Assembly (NCBI RefSeq): GCF_030252345.1 | Contig: NZ_CP126980.1 | Span: forward strand, 8,255,501 to 8,319,500 | Reading direction: 5' to 3' | Length of the DNA: 64,000 bases | Source of the DNA: Actinoplanes oblitus | GTDB taxonomy: Bacteria > Actinomycetota > Actinomycetes > Mycobacteriales > Micromonosporaceae | Part shown: positions 48,744-58,266 of the stretch, piece after piece | Position numbering within the stretch: the stretch's first letter is position 1 | How the letters are laid out: each line of letters starts with the position of its first letter | Made by a program: the position numbers and the translations under genes | The notes under the pieces: model-generated | What the model saw: the letters and a program-made list of their open reading frames with translations, nothing else | What the model was told of the DNA's origin: nothing | Database searches by the model: none

Positions 48744-49537
48744 ACCGCCACCGGAGCTTTGATCGCCGGGTGGTGCCGGTAGTCGACGACGGTGAAGTCC
48801 TCGTACGCGTAGTCGAACAGGCTGGGCCTCGGGGCGATCTCCAGCGACGGGAACGGGTAGGCCTCCCGGGAGAGCTGCTCGCGCACCTGGTCGACGTGGT
48901 TGTCATAGATGTGGCAGTCGCCGCCGACCCAGATGAAGTCGCCGGGGATCAGCCCGACCTGGTCGGCGATCATCCGGGTGAGCAGGGCGTAGGAGGCGAT
49001 GTTGAACGGCACGCCGAGGAAGAGGTCGGCGCTGCGCTGGTAGAGCTGGCAGGAGAGCCTGCCGTCGGCGACGTAGAACTGGAACATCGCGTGGCACGGC
49101 ATGAGAGCCATGTCCTGGAGATCGCCGACGTTCCAGGCCGAGACGATCATGCGCCGCGAGTCCGGATTCTTCCGGAGGGTGTCCAGAACCTCGGAGATCT
49201 GGTCGATGTCGCCGTTCTTCCCGGGCCAGGACCGCCACTGGAAGCCGTAGACCGGGCCCAGCTCCCCGTCCGCCCCGGCCCACTCGTCCCAGATCGTCAC
49301 ACCCTGCTCCCGCAGCCACCGCACGTTCGTCTCGCCGCGCAGGAACCAGAGCAGCTCCACGGCGATCGACTTGAAGTGCACCCGCTTCGTGGTGATCAGC
49401 GGGAACCCCTGGGACAGGTCGTAGCGCAGGCGCTCACCGAAGAGGCTGCGGGTGCCGGTCCCGGTCCGGTCGCTCTTCGGGGTACCGGTCTCCAGCACCC
49501 GCCGGAGCAGTTCTTCGTATTGGGTGTCAACGGCCAT
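48740..49537 (-). CDS. thyA: Thymidylate synthase
   Basis: 265 residues, the standard ThyA length. [20 protein letters not shown] (folate/phosphate binding), [13 protein letters not shown], the catalytic Cys in [34 protein letters not shown] and the closing [20 protein letters not shown] are all present. It methylates dUMP with methylenetetrahydrofolate, giving dihydrofolate for the next gene, dfrA. ATG start at 49537, 13 bp from wrbA. Confidence 0.97.
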   Translation of the reverse strand: MAVDTQYEELLRRVLETGTPKSDRTGTGTRSLFGERLRYDLSQGFPLITTKRVHFKSIAVELLWFLRGETNVRWLREQGVTIWDEWAGADGELGPVYGFQWRSWPGKNGDIDQISEVLDTLRKNPDSRRMIVSAWNVGDLQDMALMPCHAMFQFYVADGRLSCQLYQRSADLFLGVPFNIASYALLTRMIADQVGLIPGDFIWVGGDCHIYDNHVDQVREQLSREAYPFPSLEIAPRPSLFDYAYEDFTVVDYRHHPAIKAPVAV

Positions 49538-49550
49538 GCGCAGAAACTTA

Positions 49551-50156
49551 CTAGGCGCGCAGCTTGCCGCCGATGGTGACGACGCGGCGCGCCAGGTGAT
49601 CCAGGGCGGCGTACTGCACGTCGGTCAGCGGCGCGTCGTTCGAGCCGCCGGTGACGTGCGAGACGCCGTACGGGTTGCCGTCCGCGAACTTCAGCGGATC
49701 GGTGTACCCGGGCGCCACCACCACCCCGCCGAAGTGGTAGATCGTGTGGTACAGGGCGAGCAGCGTCGACTCCTGGCCGCCGTGCTCGGTCATCGAGGCG
49801 GTGAACCCGGCGTACGCCTTGTTGGCCAGCAGCCCCTGCGCCCACTGCGGGCCCAGCGTGTCGAGGAACTGCTTGAGCTGGCTGGCCACGTTGCCGTACC
49901 GGGTCGGGGTGCCGAACAGCACCGCGTCCGCCCAGACCACGTCGTCGGCGGTGGCCCGCGGCTCGTCCTTGGTGGTGTCGAAGTGCTGGCTCCACGCCGC
50001 GTTCGAGGCGATCGCCTCGGGCGGGGCCAGCTCGGCGACCTGCCGCAGCCGCACCTCGGCGCCGGCCTTCTCGGCAGCCTCCCCCAACCGCTGCGCCATC
50101 GCGTGCAGCGTGCCGGTGGCTGAGTAGTAGATGATGGCGAGCTTGACGTCTGTCAC
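49551..50156 (-). CDS. wrbA: NAD(P)H:quinone oxidoreductase, WrbA type
   Basis: 201 residues of the flavodoxin-like WrbA family. FMN phosphate loop [20 protein letters not shown], then [43 protein letters not shown], and [14 protein letters not shown]. It reduces quinones by two electrons and protects against semiquinone formation. GTG start at 50156. It lies 13 bp upstream of thyA in the same direction and may be cotranscribed. Confidence 0.93.
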   Translation of the reverse strand: MTDVKLAIIYYSATGTLHAMAQRLGEAAEKAGAEVRLRQVAELAPPEAIASNAAWSQHFDTTKDEPRATADDVVWADAVLFGTPTRYGNVASQLKQFLDTLGPQWAQGLLANKAYAGFTASMTEHGGQESTLLALYHTIYHFGGVVVAPGYTDPLKFADGNPYGVSHVTGGSNDAPLTDVQYAALDHLARRVVTIGGKLRA

Positions 50157-50192
50157 GATCAGGCAATCCCCCGGGGCGGCCCGGCGAAACGC

Positions 50193-50447
50193 TTATAGGC
50201 GCAGTTCACTGCCTTCCGGATCGTCGAACCAGACACCGCCGGTGGCCAGGTAGCGGAACTGGTAGTGCCCGGGTTCCAGGGGCACGCTGACCGTCCGGGT
50301 GCCGTTCCGGCGCACCTGCATCTCGTGTCTGCCGGGCTGCCAGTCGTTGAAGGTGCCCACCACACTGACCACCCCGGACGGCTCGTCCGCCGGGAGGGAG
50401 AAGGTCACCCGGGTCTTGCTGCCGAACAACTTGCTGCGCTTGATCAT
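50193..50447 (-). CDS. Small CBM48 / isoamylase-N-terminal-like protein
   Basis: 84 residues. VTFSLPADEPSGVVSVVGTFNDWQPG is the typical start of glycogen-binding (CBM48, AMPK-beta-like) domains, followed by VSVPLEPGHYQFRYLATGGVWFDD. The ATG at 50447 has GGAGG five bases upstream. The stand-alone domain has no enzyme attached; binding to alpha-glucan or a regulatory function is inferred. Confidence 0.85.
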   Translation of the reverse strand: MIKRSKLFGSKTRVTFSLPADEPSGVVSVVGTFNDWQPGRHEMQVRRNGTRTVSVPLEPGHYQFRYLATGGVWFDDPEGSELRL

Positions 50448-50529
50448 GGCGTCCTCCACAGGCCGTAGCCTCATGACTACAACGGCGGCACCGGCGGCGC
50501 GGTGACGACGCGCCGCATACGCTGTGCCG

Positions 50530-50976
50530 ATGCACCCGCTACCGCACGACGAGTTCCGCGTGGCCTCGTTCCGCGACCTGCCCAGCACCACGCTGTACGA
50601 CATCCTGCGTCTGCGCAGCGAGGTGTTCGTGGTCGAGCAGGAATGCGCCTACCTCGACCTGGACGGCCGCGACACCGAGCCCGGTACCCGACACCTATGG
50701 TTCTCCCATGATCGGGAGATTCGGGCCTATCTGCGGATTCTCGATGACCACGGGACGGAACGCATCGGCCGGGTGGTGACCGCCAGGAGCGCCCGCGGGG
50801 CCGGTCTGGCCGGGCGGCTCATGGAGCACGCGCTGGAGATCGTCGGCCATCGGCCCGCGGTGCTGGACGCCCAGTCGTACCTGGTGAGCTTCTACCGCAA
50901 GTACGGTTTCGAGCCGGCCGGGCCGGAGTACGTGGAGGACGGCATCCCCCACGTACCCATGGCGCGGGAGATCTAG
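50530..50976 (+). CDS. GNAT acetyltransferase, ElaA type
   Basis: 148 residues. The ElaA pattern is clear: STTLYDILRLRSEVFVVEQECAYLDLDGRD, HLWFSHDREIRAYLRIL, RIGRVVTARSARGAGLAGRLMEHAL for acetyl-CoA binding, then DAQSYLVSFYRKYGFEPAGPEYVEDGIPHV. The substrate is unknown. ATG at 50530 preferred to the GTG two codons earlier. Divergent from the CBM48 gene; a long hairpin follows the stop. Confidence 0.9.
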   Translation: MHPLPHDEFRVASFRDLPSTTLYDILRLRSEVFVVEQECAYLDLDGRDTEPGTRHLWFSHDREIRAYLRILDDHGTERIGRVVTARSARGAGLAGRLMEHALEIVGHRPAVLDAQSYLVSFYRKYGFEPAGPEYVEDGIPHVPMAREI

Positions 50977-50977
50977 C

Positions 50978-51025
50978 CCGTGTTTCGGAGTCCGACCGGG
51001 GCTGCGGCCGGACTCCGAAACACGG
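50978..51025. terminator. Bidirectional hairpin between ElaA-type and hemQ genes
   Basis: A perfect 17-bp stem (50978-50994 with 51009-51025) closes a 14-base GC-rich loop. It starts one base after the ElaA stop and ends one base before the hemQ stop, so it should terminate both. There is no T-run on either side. Confidence 0.85.
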
Positions 51026-51026
51026 C

Positions 51027-51728
51027 CTAGGGAAGCGCGGCGACGATCTCGGCGACCGAGCGGCGCCGGCCGGTGTAGAACGGCACCTCCTCGCGCACGT
51101 GCCGGCGCGCCCGCGAGGCCCGCAGGTCCCGCATCAGGTCGACGATCCGGTGCAGCTCGTCGGCCTCGAAAGCGAGCATCCACTCGTAGTCCCCGAGAGC
51201 GAACGACGCCACCGTGTTGGCCCGCACGTCCGGGTACCCCCGCGCCTGCCGGCCGTGCTCGGCGAGCATGTCGCGGCGCTCCTCGTCGGGCAGCAGGTAC
51301 CACTCGTAGGAGCGGACGAACGGGTAGACGCAGAGGTACGGCCGCGCCTCCTCACCGGCCAGGAACGCCGGCAGGTGGCTCTTGTTGAACTCGGCCGGCC
51401 GGTGCAGCGCCATCTGCGACCAGACCGGGGTCAGGTGCCGGCCCAGCGCGGTCCGCCGGAACAGCGCGTACGCCTCCTGCAGCGCGTCCGAGTCGCTGGA
51501 GTGCCACCAGACCAGCAGGTCCGCGTCGGCCCGCAGCCCGGACACGTCGTAGGTGCCGCGGATCGTCACGTCTTTCGCCGCCAGCTGCTCGAACAGCGCG
51601 TCGACCTCACCGGCCAGCTCGTCCCGCAGGGCCGGCAGCGGGCTGGACGCCCGGAACACCGACCACATCGTGTAGCGGATGGTGGCGTTCAGCTCGTTGA
51701 TCCGGGCCGCGTTGGTCTGCTCGCTCAT
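51027..51728 (-). CDS. hemQ: Coproheme decarboxylase (HemQ/ChdC)
   Basis: 233 residues of the chlorite-dismutase-like family. [16 protein letters not shown] near the N terminus, [59 protein letters not shown] split over the core, and [18 protein letters not shown] with [13 protein letters not shown]. It turns coproheme into heme b, the last step of the coproporphyrin-dependent route of Gram-positive bacteria. It overlaps hemY by four bases (ATGA) and ends the heme operon. Confidence 0.95.
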   Translation of the reverse strand: MSEQTNAARINELNATIRYTMWSVFRASSPLPALRDELAGEVDALFEQLAAKDVTIRGTYDVSGLRADADLLVWWHSSDSDALQEAYALFRRTALGRHLTPVWSQMALHRPAEFNKSHLPAFLAGEEARPYLCVYPFVRSYEWYLLPDEERRDMLAEHGRQARGYPDVRANTVASFALGDYEWMLAFEADELHRIVDLMRDLRASRARRHVREEVPFYTGRRRSVAEIVAALP

Positions 51729-53119
51729 GCACTTGCCTCCAGGTAATCACTCACATCGTCCGCCGCCCGCTCGCCGCTGGCCACACACACCGGGATCCCG
51801 ACGCCGTCCAGGGCGGCACCGGCCAGCGCGATCCCCGGGGGCAGCGCGGCCCGGGCCGCCGCCACCCGATCCGGGTGGCCCGGCGCGTACTGCGGGAGGC
51901 CGCCACCCCAGCGCTGAATCCAGGCCGCGGCGGGCGGCGGCAGAGGCCCGCCGGCCAGCTCGCCCAGCTCCCGGTGGGCGATCTCCACCAGCACCTGGTC
52001 ACTGAGCTGCAGGCGGTCCTCCTCACCGGCCCGGCCGAGCGAGGCCCGGACGATCACCGGACCGTCCGGGGTGGCCAGGTGCGGCCATTTCCTGGTGAAG
52101 AAGGTGGCCGCCTTGACCAGGGTGCCCTCGCCCGGCGGCACCAGGAAACCGGACAGCTCGGGCAGCGGGGTGCCCGGCGGCAGCGCCATCCCGACCAGGG
52201 CGACACTGGCGTAGTCCAGCTCGCCGACGGCCCGCGCGGCGTCCGGCGCCGCCCCGGCCAGCAGGCGGGCCGCCGGTTTCGCCGGCACGGCCAGGACCAC
52301 CGCGTCCACGTCGTCGGTCTGCGGCTCCGGTGCGGGGCCGAGCACGAGATGCCACCGGTCCCCGGCACGCACGATCTCGCGCACCGGCAGCCCCAGGCTG
52401 ATCCGCGCCCGGGCCGCCATCGCCGCCGCGCCGACCAGCCGGCTCATCCCGCCCGCCACGGCCGCGAAGACCGGCTGGCCGGGCGTCCGCTTGCTCAGCG
52501 CCTGGGCGGCCCGGACCGCCCCGCGCAGGGTGTGCTCGGTCTCCGCGGTGCGGGCCAGCTGCGGCATCGTGGCGCGCAACGAGAGCCGGTCGGCCCGGCC
52601 CGCGTAGACCCCGCCGAGCATCGGGTCGACCAGCCGGTCCACCACCTCGGCGCCGTACCGCGCGCGGACCAGCTCACCGACCGCGACGTCCTGGCCGGGG
52701 GCGAGCAGCGGCCGGCCGGTGTCCCGGTCGGCGCCGGTCGCCGGGAGGGCCACGCCGTCCAGCGCGGACAGGTCGCCGGGCACGCCGACCAGGGTGCCGG
52801 CCGGGATCCGGGACAGCGTGCCGCCGATCGCCAGCGCGGCCGGCTGGGCGGCCGGGTGCACCAGGGCGTCGCCGAGGCCGACGCGACGGGCGAAGGTCAC
52901 CGCCGCGGAGTCGCCGCCGTCGGGCGAGGAGCTCAGGAAGGACTCGGCGCCGCGCTCGACGGACACGCCGGCCAGCTCGCCGGTGCGCAGTTTGCCGCCC
53001 AGGGCGCCACCCTGCTCGTACACGATGATCTCGGTGTCCGGCGGGCAGACGTCCCGCAGGCGCACGGCGGCTGCCAGGCCGGCGATGCCGCCGCCGATGA
53101 CCGCGATCCGCTTTCGCAC
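51725..53119 (-). CDS. hemY: Coproporphyrinogen/protoporphyrinogen oxidase
   Basis: 464 residues, FAD-dependent amine-oxidase fold. The dinucleotide motif [19 protein letters not shown] opens the protein, followed by [19 protein letters not shown] and [10 protein letters not shown]. The C terminus closes with [21 protein letters not shown], the second FAD-binding segment. In actinobacteria this enzyme (also called HemG or CgoX) oxidises coproporphyrinogen III to coproporphyrin III before iron insertion. Central gene of hemE-hemY-hemQ; 56 bp separate it from hemE. Confidence 0.95.
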   Translation of the reverse strand: MRKRIAVIGGGIAGLAAAVRLRDVCPPDTEIIVYEQGGALGGKLRTGELAGVSVERGAESFLSSSPDGGDSAAVTFARRVGLGDALVHPAAQPAALAIGGTLSRIPAGTLVGVPGDLSALDGVALPATGADRDTGRPLLAPGQDVAVGELVRARYGAEVVDRLVDPMLGGVYAGRADRLSLRATMPQLARTAETEHTLRGAVRAAQALSKRTPGQPVFAAVAGGMSRLVGAAAMAARARISLGLPVREIVRAGDRWHLVLGPAPEPQTDDVDAVVLAVPAKPAARLLAGAAPDAARAVGELDYASVALVGMALPPGTPLPELSGFLVPPGEGTLVKAATFFTRKWPHLATPDGPVIVRASLGRAGEEDRLQLSDQVLVEIAHRELGELAGGPLPPPAAAWIQRWGGGLPQYAPGHPDRVAAARAALPPGIALAGAALDGVGIPVCVASGERAADDVSDYLEASA

Positions 53120-53175
53120 GCTCCCACCCTCCCAGGCCGCGCCCCCGCCCGCTCAGCGGGGTCCGCGGGTGTGAG

Positions 53176-54210
53176 CTACCGAGCCGACGCCTCGTGGACC
53201 AGCGCCACCAGCCGGGTGAGGATCTCCGGGTCCGTCTCCGGCAGCACGCCGTGCCCGAGGTTGAACACGTGGCCCGGCGCCGACCGGCCCTGCGCGAGCA
53301 CCCGCCGGGCCTCCCGCTCCACCACGTCCCACCCGGCGAACAGGATCGCCGGGTCCAGGTTGCCCTGCACCGCCCGGTCCGGGCCGATCCGCTTGGTGGC
53401 CACGTCCAGCGGGGTCCGCCAGTCGACGCCGACCACGTCCGCGCCGGCCTCGCCCATCGCCTCGAGCAGCACCGCGGTGCCCACCCCGAAGTGGATCCGC
53501 GGCACGCCAGCGTCCCGCAGGCCGCGCAGCACCCGCGCCGAGTGCGGCATCACGAACGAGCGGTAGTCCGCCTCGGAGAGCGCGCCGGCCCACGAGTCGA
53601 ACAGCTGCACCGCGCTGACCCCGGCGTCGATCTGCGTGCGCAGGAAGGTGAGGGTGATCTCGGCGAGCCGGTCGAGCAGCGCGTTCCACAGCTCGGGCCG
53701 GTCGTACATCATCGCCTTGGTCTTCAGGTAGGTCCGCGACGGGCCACCCTCGATCAGGTAGCTGGCCAGCGTGAACGGCGCGCCGGCGAAGCCGATCAGC
53801 GGGGTCCGACCCAGCTCGGCGACCAGCAGCCGGACCGACTCGGCGACGAAGTCCACGTCGTCGGCGGTGATCGGCCGCAGCCGGTCCAGGTCGGCGGGCT
53901 CACGCACCGGGGCGGCGACGACCGGACCGGTGCCGGCCACGATGTCCAGGTCGATGCCGGCCGCGGCGATCGGCACCACGATGTCGCTGAACAGGATGGC
54001 GGCGTCGACGCCGTGCCGGCGGACCGGCTGCAGGGTGATCTCGGTGACCAGATCGGGCCGGCGGCACGACTCCAGCATGCCGATCCCCTCCCGGATCTTG
54101 CGGTACTCGGGCAGCGAGCGCCCGGCCTGCCGCATGAACCAGACCGGCGTGTGCGGACCGGGCAGGCCGCGACACGCACGAACGAACGGGGAATCCTCGA
54201 GAACGGTCAC
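53176..54210 (-). CDS. hemE: Uroporphyrinogen decarboxylase
   Basis: 344 residues from a GTG at 54210. Signature one is [17 protein letters not shown], with the RQAGR active-site segment. [34 protein letters not shown] and GVDWRTPLD are also conserved, and [14 protein letters not shown] closes the protein. It decarboxylates uroporphyrinogen III to coproporphyrinogen III. First gene of the heme operon and divergent from the DUF3000 gene with 81 bp between starts. Confidence 0.96.
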   Translation of the reverse strand: MTVLEDSPFVRACRGLPGPHTPVWFMRQAGRSLPEYRKIREGIGMLESCRRPDLVTEITLQPVRRHGVDAAILFSDIVVPIAAAGIDLDIVAGTGPVVAAPVREPADLDRLRPITADDVDFVAESVRLLVAELGRTPLIGFAGAPFTLASYLIEGGPSRTYLKTKAMMYDRPELWNALLDRLAEITLTFLRTQIDAGVSAVQLFDSWAGALSEADYRSFVMPHSARVLRGLRDAGVPRIHFGVGTAVLLEAMGEAGADVVGVDWRTPLDVATKRIGPDRAVQGNLDPAILFAGWDVVEREARRVLAQGRSAPGHVFNLGHGVLPETDPEILTRLVALVHEASAR

Positions 54211-54291
54211 CGGGCCATGGTGCCACGTGACTGCTGACGCCCGGCGGCGCGGCGACGGCTGCCCGGGCGTAGATCGGCATACTCTTCCCCC

Positions 54292-54861
54292 ATGGCGTCC
54301 CCCTCCGCTGTTCCCGAGCCGTTCACCCGCGCGGTGGCCGGGTTGCGCGCGGACTCGCCCCGGCCGGAGATCCTGCTCGAGGAGATCGCCGCGCCGCAGA
54401 AGCTCGCGCCCTACTCGTTCGCGCTCAGCGCCACCGTGCTGCGCTCCGGCGACGAGGTGGCCAGCGGCCGCCTCATCCTGCTGCACGACCCGGACGGCCA
54501 CGACGCCTGGCGCGGCGACCTGCGCCTGGTGACACTGGTCACCGCCGAGCTGGAGCCGGACCTGGCCACCGACCCGCTGCTGCCCGCCGTCGCCTGGACC
54601 TGGCTCACCGACGCCCTCGACCAGCACGCGGCCGCCTACACCGCGATCGGCGGCACGGTCACCCAGACCGCCTCCACCCGCTTCGGCGAGTTGTCCGGCC
54701 CGGCGCCCACCGCCGACCTGGAGGTCCGCGCCTCCTGGACGCCGACCTCCGACGACTTCGCCGCCCACCTGTACGGCTGGTGCGCCATGCTGGCCTCGAC
54801 GGCCGGCCTCCCGCCGCCGGGCGTCTCGTCCCTCGACCGCCACCGCGCCTCGGCCTCCTGA
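54292..54861 (+). CDS. DUF3000 protein
   Basis: 189 residues. [35 protein letters not shown] and [19 protein letters not shown] fit the actinobacterial DUF3000 family, as does [23 protein letters not shown] with [20 protein letters not shown]. Its function is unknown. The family is typically encoded between hemE and the RNase D gene, as here, which supports the call. ATG start at 54292. Confidence 0.88.
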   Translation: MASPSAVPEPFTRAVAGLRADSPRPEILLEEIAAPQKLAPYSFALSATVLRSGDEVASGRLILLHDPDGHDAWRGDLRLVTLVTAELEPDLATDPLLPAVAWTWLTDALDQHAAAYTAIGGTVTQTASTRFGELSGPAPTADLEVRASWTPTSDDFAAHLYGWCAMLASTAGLPPPGVSSLDRHRASAS

Positions 54862-55090
54862 GCCGCACCTCGGCCTCCTGAGCCGCGCCTCACTCGCCTC
54901 CTGAGCCGACCTCCCGGGCCGCGCCTCACCCGCCTCCTGCGCCGCCGCCCCTCTGGACCACCTGCGCCGCCAGGCACACCGACCTCCCGAGCCGCCACCT
55001 CCAGCGGCCTCCCGGCACGCCTTTCCGCGCGCCCGAACCGCATCAAAACCACCCTCGCTGCCGCGATGCCGCCCGCTCGTCTCCGGATCC
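54862..55090. other. Gene-free pyrimidine-rich stretch
   Basis: About 230 bp after the DUF3000 stop contain imperfect repeats of GAGCCGC-CCTC-GCCTCCT type. They form a pyrimidine-rich plus strand leading to the inverted-repeat element. I see no gene. Confidence 0.5.
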
Positions 55091-55550
55091 TTTTCCGGTA
55101 CGACTCGGAGTCCCGTGCGAATCGGCTCGCGATGTAGCGGCCCACTCCGGACCGCGGCGCGTGTCGTGCGGGTCCGCTCGGTGCACGCGACGACCCGGCG
55201 CACTCACGACCACGACGCGTCGTGCGGGTCCGCTTGGCGCGCGCGACGCTCCGGCGCACTCACGACCACGACGCGTCGTGCGGGTCCGCTCGGCGCACGC
55301 GACGACCCGGCGCACTCACGACCGCGACGCGTCGTGCGGGTTCGCTTGGCGCGCGCGATGACCCGGCGCACTCACGACCGCGGCGCGGGTTCCGGCACCG
55401 GCTGGTTCCTGCGGTGGTGTCAGGCGTGCGGAGAGGGTCCTGAGGACCAGCCGGTGAGGCACGGCGGACCCGCACGACACGCGCCGCGGTCCGCCAGGGG
55501 CCGCGGCCTCGCGAGCCGACTGCCACGGTGCTACGAGTCGTACCGGAAAA
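55091..55550. mobile_element. MITE-like element with 87-bp inverted terminal repeats
   Basis: 55091-55177 and the complement of 55464-55550 are equal in length (87 bp) and identical at about 74 positions, with no gaps. The outermost 16 bases (TTTTCCGGTACGACTC) and the innermost 27 are exact. The 286 bp between them hold a 56-bp tandem array. No transposase frame is present. The structure could be a non-autonomous mobile element or a very long stem-loop. No target-site duplication is obvious. Mobility is inferred. Confidence 0.6.
55161..55384. repeat. 56-bp tandem array, four copies
   Basis: Copies begin at 55161, 55217, 55273 and 55329, each starting with GCGTCGTGCGGGTCCGC or a one-base variant; a degenerate fifth follows. 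Odd and even copies alternate (CTCGGCGCACGCGACGAC versus CTTGGCGCGCGCGACGCT), suggesting growth by doubling a 112-bp pair. The first 17 bp of the array belong to the left inverted repeat, and their complement recurs in the right one. The 56-bp period is not a multiple of three, so the Arg-rich frames here are not genes. Confidence 0.88.
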
Positions 55551-55584
55551 TGATGCAACCCATCCCCGAGACTGCCGGAAGTGA

Positions 55585-56709
55585 TCAGCAGATCTTGAAG
55601 GTGGCGCACGCGGTGGCGATCGGGATGGCCAGGCCGATGCCTTCGGCGTCGCGGGCCTTGGCGGTGGCCAGGCCGACCACCTGCTTGCTGGTGTTGACCA
55701 CCGGGCCGCCGGAGTTGCCGGGGTTGATCGGGGCGTCGAACTGGATGGTCGGACCGTCCGCGTCGTCCTCCCGGAAGGCGCTGATCACGCCGGTGGTGAC
55801 GGTGTCGTCGAGGCCGAGCGGCGCGCCGACGACGACCACCTGCTGACCGGGTTTGACCTGTCCACCGGCCACCCCGAGCGGCTTGATCTCCTGCTTGGCG
55901 CGGAGCAGGGCCAGGTCCTTGCCCTCGCTCACCTTGACGATGGTGGCGTTGATCCGGGTGGAGCCGCGTTCCAGGGTGACCCCGCGGTCGCCGGCCTTCC
56001 AGACCGATTCGACGACGTGGAAGTTGGTGAACAGGTTCGCGGTGCCGTCGGCCGCCTTGGTGCCGACCGAGAACGCGGTGCCGGTGAAGTCGCCGGCCCG
56101 CACCCGGAAGACGCTGGGCAGGGCCGCCGCCGAGATGCCCTCCGGATCGAAGACGTTGGTGAGCGCCTTCTCCAGGTCGGCGCTGTGGTTCTGCGCGGTG
56201 GAGACGGCGGAGGCCAGGTCGTTACTGCTTTTGATCACCGACTCGATCCGGTAGGCCTGCCATCCGGTGACGCCGAGCAGCACCGCCACCAGGGCGATGA
56301 CCAGCGGTTTCACCCTGCCCCTGGACCGTGCCGGGCGCGGATCCGCGAAGGCGGGGGCGGCCGACGCGGGCTGCTCGTAACCAGGCTGCTGATAGGCGGG
56401 CTGCGCATAGGCGGGCTGCTCATGGGCCGGCTGCTCGTAACGCGGCTGGTCGTAACCGGGCTGCTCGTAACGGGGCTGGTCGGGCTGGGGCTGGTGCGGG
56501 ACGCGCGGCTCGGCGAAGCTCGTCTCGGTCCAGACCGGGCCCGGCTCCCAGGACCGCTGTTGCTGGCCGGCCCACGGGTCCTCCGGCCGGCGGTATCCGT
56601 CGCCGTACCGGTCCTCCGCGTACCGATCCTCCGGGTACCGATCGGCGTAGCGGCTCCGGCGCGGCTCGGGTGAACCGGCGGGCGTGAAGGGCTCGTAGGT
56701 GGCGGTCAT
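55585..56709 (-). CDS. Membrane-anchored trypsin-like serine protease
   Basis: 374 residues. The N-terminal ~130 residues are cytoplasmic and rich in Tyr/Pro/Gln/Glu (YEQPAYAQPAYQQPGYEQPA-like repeats). One transmembrane helix follows (about 133-155, VKPLVIALVAVLLGVTGWQ). The outer domain is a trypsin fold: TNFHVVES (His), KDLALLRA (Asp) and INPGNSGGPVV (Ser), with GAPLGLDDTVTTG. It resembles HtrA without a PDZ domain. Start ATG at 56709; upstream frame not protein-like. The stop is 34 bp from the inverted-repeat element, which might serve as its terminator. Confidence 0.9.
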   Translation of the reverse strand: MTATYEPFTPAGSPEPRRSRYADRYPEDRYAEDRYGDGYRRPEDPWAGQQQRSWEPGPVWTETSFAEPRVPHQPQPDQPRYEQPGYDQPRYEQPAHEQPAYAQPAYQQPGYEQPASAAPAFADPRPARSRGRVKPLVIALVAVLLGVTGWQAYRIESVIKSSNDLASAVSTAQNHSADLEKALTNVFDPEGISAAALPSVFRVRAGDFTGTAFSVGTKAADGTANLFTNFHVVESVWKAGDRGVTLERGSTRINATIVKVSEGKDLALLRAKQEIKPLGVAGGQVKPGQQVVVVGAPLGLDDTVTTGVISAFREDDADGPTIQFDAPINPGNSGGPVVNTSKQVVGLATAKARDAEGIGLAIPIATACATFKIC

Positions 56710-56855
56710 GCGGCACGGCCTCCCGGGTGGCTTCGGCGTGGCACCCGGGTATACGGAGCAAACCGCGCAATGGTTGAACGCGGAAGTCGATCGAGAATCG
56801 GCGCGCCGGGACCCGGCTGCGCGCGGCAGGGGGGCGACCCCCGTACGGTTACGGA

Positions 56856-58148
56856 GTGACCGACGAAACACCCCTGCGCCGTCGGGACACGCCAGAGCCA
56901 GCAGGGGACGGACCGCACGCAGTGCCGCCCGACCCGAGTTCTGGCGGTTCCGAGGCTGTTCCCCTGACGGCGCCCCGCGATGGCACCCCGGCTCCGGTGG
57001 AGAGCGCTGCCGACCTGGCCGAGATCGTCGCCCGGATGGCGGCGGGCACCGGGCCGGTGGCCGTGGACGCCGAGCGCGCCTCCGGCTACCGCTACACGCA
57101 GCGGGCCTACCTGGTGCAACTGCGCCGGGCCGGGGCCGGCACCGTGCTGATCGACCCGCTGCCGCTGGACGACCTGCGCACCCTGGACGCGGCGCTGGCC
57201 GACACCGAGTGGGTGCTGCACGCCGCCAGCCAGGACCTGCCCTGCCTGGCCGAGCTCGGGATGAAACCGCGCCGGCTGTTCGACACCGAGCTGGCCGCCC
57301 GGCTGGCCGGTTTCGAGCGGGTCGGCCTGGCCGCGCTCACCGAGCAGCTGCTCGGCTTCTCGCTGGAGAAACACCACTCGGCGGCGGACTGGTCGACCCG
57401 GCCGCTGCCGGAGTCCTGGCTGACCTACGCGGCCCTGGACGTCGAGCTGCTCACCGACCTGCGGGACATCCTCGCCGCCGAGCTGGACCGGCAGGGCAAG
57501 GCCGGCTGGGCGGCCGAGGAGTTCGCCTCCCTGGTGGCCAGCGCGGACCGGCCACCGCGGGTGCGTCCCGACCCGTGGCGCCGCACCTCGGGCATCCACC
57601 GGGTGCGTGGCGCGCGGGCCCAGTCCCGGGTCCGCGCCCTCTGGTACGCCCGGGACGGCGTGGCCGCCCGCCGCGACTCGGCGCCCGGCCGGGTGCTGCC
57701 CGACTCGGCGATAGTGGCAGCTGCCGAGGCCGACCCGAAGGACGAGCGGACCCTGCTCGGCATCCCCGGGTTCGGCGGCCGTTCGGTGCGCCGGCTCGCC
57801 AAGATCTGGCTGGACGCGCTGGACCAGGCCCGGTCGCTGCCGGACGACGCGCTGCCGGTGAACCAGCCGGTGGAGGGCCCGCCCCCGCCGCACCGCTGGG
57901 CCGAGCGGGACCCGGTGGCCGCGGCCCGGCTGGCCCGCTGCCGGCAGGTCGTGGTGGGCACCGCGGAGACGCATCGGCTGCCCCCGGAGAACCTGATCAG
58001 CCCGGACTTCATCCGCCGGCTGGCCTGGTCGCCGCCGGACGAGATCAGCGCGCAGACGGTGAGCGACACGCTGCGCGGCTTCGGCGCGCGCAACTGGCAG
58101 GTCGGCCTGATCGCCGGCCAGCTGGCGGCGGTGCTGCCGGCGGAATAG
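56856..58148 (+). CDS. rnd: Ribonuclease D-like 3'-5' exonuclease with HRDC domain
   Basis: 430 residues from a GTG. The DEDD exonuclease motifs are VAVDAERASGYRYTQRAYL (Exo I, DxE), WVLHAASQDLPCLAELG (Exo II) and TYAALDVELLTDLRD (Exo III). HRDC-like helices follow (about 215-300 and 335-420). A ~50-residue Pro-rich head precedes. It would trim RNA 3' ends. Location after DUF3000 and hemE is the usual actinobacterial order, interrupted here by the protease gene and the repeat element. Confidence 0.92.
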   Translation: MTDETPLRRRDTPEPAGDGPHAVPPDPSSGGSEAVPLTAPRDGTPAPVESAADLAEIVARMAAGTGPVAVDAERASGYRYTQRAYLVQLRRAGAGTVLIDPLPLDDLRTLDAALADTEWVLHAASQDLPCLAELGMKPRRLFDTELAARLAGFERVGLAALTEQLLGFSLEKHHSAADWSTRPLPESWLTYAALDVELLTDLRDILAAELDRQGKAGWAAEEFASLVASADRPPRVRPDPWRRTSGIHRVRGARAQSRVRALWYARDGVAARRDSAPGRVLPDSAIVAAAEADPKDERTLLGIPGFGGRSVRRLAKIWLDALDQARSLPDDALPVNQPVEGPPPPHRWAERDPVAAARLARCRQVVVGTAETHRLPPENLISPDFIRRLAWSPPDEISAQTVSDTLRGFGARNWQVGLIAGQLAAVLPAE

Positions 58149-58209
58149 CTCAAGGCGGGGCGGCCAGGGCCGATGTGTGAAGTTCCCGGTGGCCCTGGCA
58201 CCCGCTAGT

Positions 58210-58221
58210 TACTGGCGAGTA
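58210..58221. promoter_or_regulatory. Possible operator before fadA
   Basis: TACTGGCGAGTA is an inverted repeat (TACT/AGTA arms, one central mismatch) about 45 bp upstream of the fadA GTG, near where a promoter is expected. Half-sites of this form occur in TetR-family operators of actinobacterial lipid genes. The regulator is not in the window. Confidence 0.4.
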
Positions 58222-58266
58222 GCATGGCCGACACATTTGGGTTCACGCCCGCATTGGAGGCTTGCT

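Noticed and set aside
54211..55203. Upstream extension of the hemE frame by about 330 codons
   Set aside because: It runs antisense through the DUF3000 gene and has no HemE counterpart; the GTG at 54210 gives the normal enzyme length.
55043..55526. Several Arg-rich frames inside the inverted-repeat element
   Set aside because: The 56-bp period breaks any single frame, and the peptides are repeats of the same DNA in different registers.
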